A stretch of DNA of 64,000 nucleotides from Ktedonosporobacter rubrisoli (GTDB taxonomy: Bacteria > Chloroflexota > Ktedonobacteria > Ktedonobacterales > Ktedonobacteraceae): NCBI RefSeq assembly GCF_004208415.1, contig NZ_CP035758.1, forward strand, positions 2,790,001-2,854,000, given 5' to 3'. Numbering within the stretch: position 1 is the first letter of the stretch; each line of letters opens with the position of its first letter. The notes under the pieces are model-generated. The model searched no databases and was not told where the DNA came from. It saw only the letters and a program-made list of their open reading frames with translations. A program made the position numbers and the translations under genes. Positions 62,342-64,000 of this stretch are shown here, piece by piece.

Positions 62342-62788
62342 TCAGGCCGGCTCCAGAAGCTTGAAGAGGGCTGCAAGACCATTTGTCAGGGCCTGGCGCT
62401 CTCCAGGGCCTAATTGGCTGAATAGGCCTTGATAGTGTTCATGCAAACGCTGCTGAAGTTGGAGTGCAATACTCTGCCCCTGCTCTGAAAGATAGAGGAG
62501 GCAGAGGCGGTTATCTTGTAGATCGCGCATAGGTGTAATCCATCCGCGCTGCTCCAGCTGATCGACGAGCCGGCTGATGGTGCTTTTCTCAAGGGAAAGC
62601 TCGCAGCCGAGCTCGCGTTGAGAGAGCGGGGCCCGACTTGCCAGCACGTTGAGCGCCAGGAATTCCGAGAGCGAGAGCGACCAGCCCGGTAAGATCCTGG
62701 CTGGCTGATGCAAGCCGAGCTCGCGAAACAGATCAAGCAAAAGTTGTTCTAATGGTTTCATTTTCATGTCTGTACCAGGGTCATGCAT
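62342..62788 (-). CDS. MarR-family regulator
   Basis: A 148-residue winged-helix regulator. The HTH is 'APLSQRELGCELSLEKSTIS' with 'RLVDQLEQRGWITPMRDLQD', the wing 'NRLCLLYLSEQG', and dimerising helices at each end. It likely represses or activates a nearby or its own gene in response to a small aromatic or other ligand. The start could be ATG 62788 or a few codons later; neither has a strong ribosome site. It is convergent with the ABC operon. Confidence 0.88.
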   Translation of the reverse strand: MHDPGTDMKMKPLEQLLLDLFRELGLHQPARILPGWSLSLSEFLALNVLASRAPLSQRELGCELSLEKSTISRLVDQLEQRGWITPMRDLQDNRLCLLYLSEQGQSIALQLQQRLHEHYQGLFSQLGPGERQALTNGLAALFKLLEPA

Positions 62789-62853
62789 GGTATTGGATTG
62801 ACTCTATGGTGTGCTACAACTATATTACCCGGCTTCGACAAATCTCCCTGCCT

Positions 62854-63993
62854 CTAGCTGGTAATTTCCTCATCCTGGGCGGGCTGAAGTAGCCTGTCCA
62901 GGCCACGCGTGATCTCAGAAAGAGGATCGCGCACGCTCTGGTACAGCACATAATAGCTTGAGCGTTCGGATCTTAAGAAGCCCACGTCTTGCAGCATTTT
63001 CACATGTTTTGAGATGCCAGCTTCCGAAAGGCCAAGCAGGCCGGCAAGCTCACGCGTTGAACGTGGGCGCTGACTGAGAAGCTGCAGAATTTGCATGCGC
63101 GTCGTATCCCCGGCGGCGCGTAGAAGCTTAAGCAAGCGCTCAGGGGGAACCGGGGCATTGCCCTCTTCATGATACTGTTTGATCGAGTAGGCGATCGCAT
63201 GTAGTACATCCCGCCCATAGATGAAGGAGAGGCGCGGCCAGACGTAGGAGGAAGGTATCAGGAAAAGAGGATTGCCAGCTTTCTTTTCCCAATGGCCTTG
63301 CGCGGGATAGAGCATAGTAATATTGTTCTCCTCCTCATATATATTTAGCTGAGGGGCAAGTGAGCTGAGAACTTCGCGCGGACCATACTCAAAGAGCAAC
63401 TGGCCCCGTTGTTGAATATCGCGCAAGAGCAGCTCCTCCAGTTGCGGCCATTGTGGCGCGAGACATACCTCCCAGTACTGCAAGAAAAAGGCAAGAAAGC
63501 GCTCCTGGCTTCGTTGCGGGTTCGTTAGAAGTTCCTGAACCATCTGGACAGAGGCCGGGTGAATCTCTGCGGTTTGGGCCAGAATCTGCTCCTGTAGTTC
63601 GGGCGAACTGGAGATCTGTTCGAGAGGATAGTTGAGCTCATCCATATCGTGGCCGAGGATTGCCTGGTTAAGCACCCGCTCGGCATAATCCTGCGCCGCT
63701 AGTTCTTGCGTTACACGAAATTCCTCAGTAAAAGGCAAGAAGTCTGAGCCCAGCGATAGCGAGCTGGCAAAGATATCGGGTATCATCCTGGCGAAAATGA
63801 TGCCAAACGCTGAGACCTCGGCTCTAAGCGCGACTGGCATTTGCTGGCGTATCTGCAGAACCCAGGCCAGATGCAGGGGATGATATTTACTTTTAGCCAA
63901 AACTTGTAAGCTGCGCACCGCTTCCTGTAAGGGCGAGTAGCTAAAGGCCAGCCGTTCGGCCTGCGGCGAGTCAAGATGTATTATGCGTGTCAT
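62854..63993 (-). CDS. ArsR-type winged-helix regulator with long N-terminal domain
   Basis: A ~379-residue protein. The C-terminal ~100 residues are an ArsR-like HTH ('LLKLLRAAGDTTRMQILQLL', 'TRELAGLLGLSEAGISKHVK', 'MLQDVGFLRSERSSYYVLYQ'). The first ~270 residues are helical with no named family ('SPLQEAVRSLQVLAKSKYHP' onward), resembling the DUF5937-type sensors seen ahead of ArsR domains in actinobacteria and Ktedonobacteria. The start is at or very near the window edge (ATG 63993 or GTG 63996), so the 5' end should be confirmed on the neighbouring sequence. Confidence 0.85.
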   Translation of the reverse strand: MTRIIHLDSPQAERLAFSYSPLQEAVRSLQVLAKSKYHPLHLAWVLQIRQQMPVALRAEVSAFGIIFARMIPDIFASSLSLGSDFLPFTEEFRVTQELAAQDYAERVLNQAILGHDMDELNYPLEQISSSPELQEQILAQTAEIHPASVQMVQELLTNPQRSQERFLAFFLQYWEVCLAPQWPQLEELLLRDIQQRGQLLFEYGPREVLSSLAPQLNIYEEENNITMLYPAQGHWEKKAGNPLFLIPSSYVWPRLSFIYGRDVLHAIAYSIKQYHEEGNAPVPPERLLKLLRAAGDTTRMQILQLLSQRPRSTRELAGLLGLSEAGISKHVKMLQDVGFLRSERSSYYVLYQSVRDPLSEITRGLDRLLQPAQDEEITS

Positions 63994-64000
63994 CACTTCT

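Overview
The window looks like chromosomal DNA of a Ktedonobacteria-type bacterium (phylum Chloroflexota). This is an inference from gene content: three very large MalT-like LuxR regulators, paired HxlR regulators, a soluble P450, a haloalkane dehalogenase, a GH78 rhamnosidase, F420/luciferase-type oxidoreductases and a eukaryotic-like Ser/Thr kinase, with moderate GC and mostly monocistronic genes. No rRNA, tRNA, CRISPR array or prophage was seen.

Layout. 0-17 kb is accessory metabolism: a queuosine-precursor transporter cut by the window edge, a flavin/F420 reductase-like protein opposite an HxlR regulator, a CysM-type sulfhydrylase in operon with a group II PLP decarboxylase, a Gfo/Idh/MocA oxidoreductase, an alpha/beta hydrolase, a medium-chain reductase, two RibD/DHFR-like reductases, an AraC regulator, a low-GC P-loop kinase next to a MITE-like element, and a haloalkane dehalogenase. 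17-25 kb holds two tandem ~1,000-residue STAND/LuxR regulators whose N-terminal ~100 residues look like the three-strand arm-binding module of integrases, then an aldo/keto reductase with a clear intrinsic terminator. 25-32 kb has a transmembrane Ser/Thr kinase, HAD phosphatase, ParB-like protein, MFS exporter divergent from a second HxlR regulator, an ECF sigma factor with SnoaL-like tail, and xylulokinase.

The most unusual gene is at 32,890-36,543: one 1,217-residue ORF fusing a nearly complete tyrosine recombinase to a STAND ATPase, helical-repeat sensor and LuxR DNA-binding domain. A P450, cupin, methyltransferase and MFS gene follow.

42-51.4 kb is a decay zone. At least seven reading frames are broken or remnant: a membrane protein, a DUF1998/DrmB tail, a luciferase-like oxidoreductase, a MarR regulator, an unknown gene, an IS4-like transposase with two stops, and a nucleotidyltransferase. 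A glycine amidinotransferase-like gene there lacks a start codon. The zone is also dotted with a family of short palindromic intergenic repeats. 51.4-56 kb is a rhamnoside-use pair (GH78 enzyme plus MFS importer) with direct and inverted repeats in the control regions. 56-64 kb contains a double-HTH regulator, a GntR(YtrA-type)-ABC operon with a readable promoter/operator, a NatAB-like ABC exporter pair, and MarR and ArsR-type regulators.
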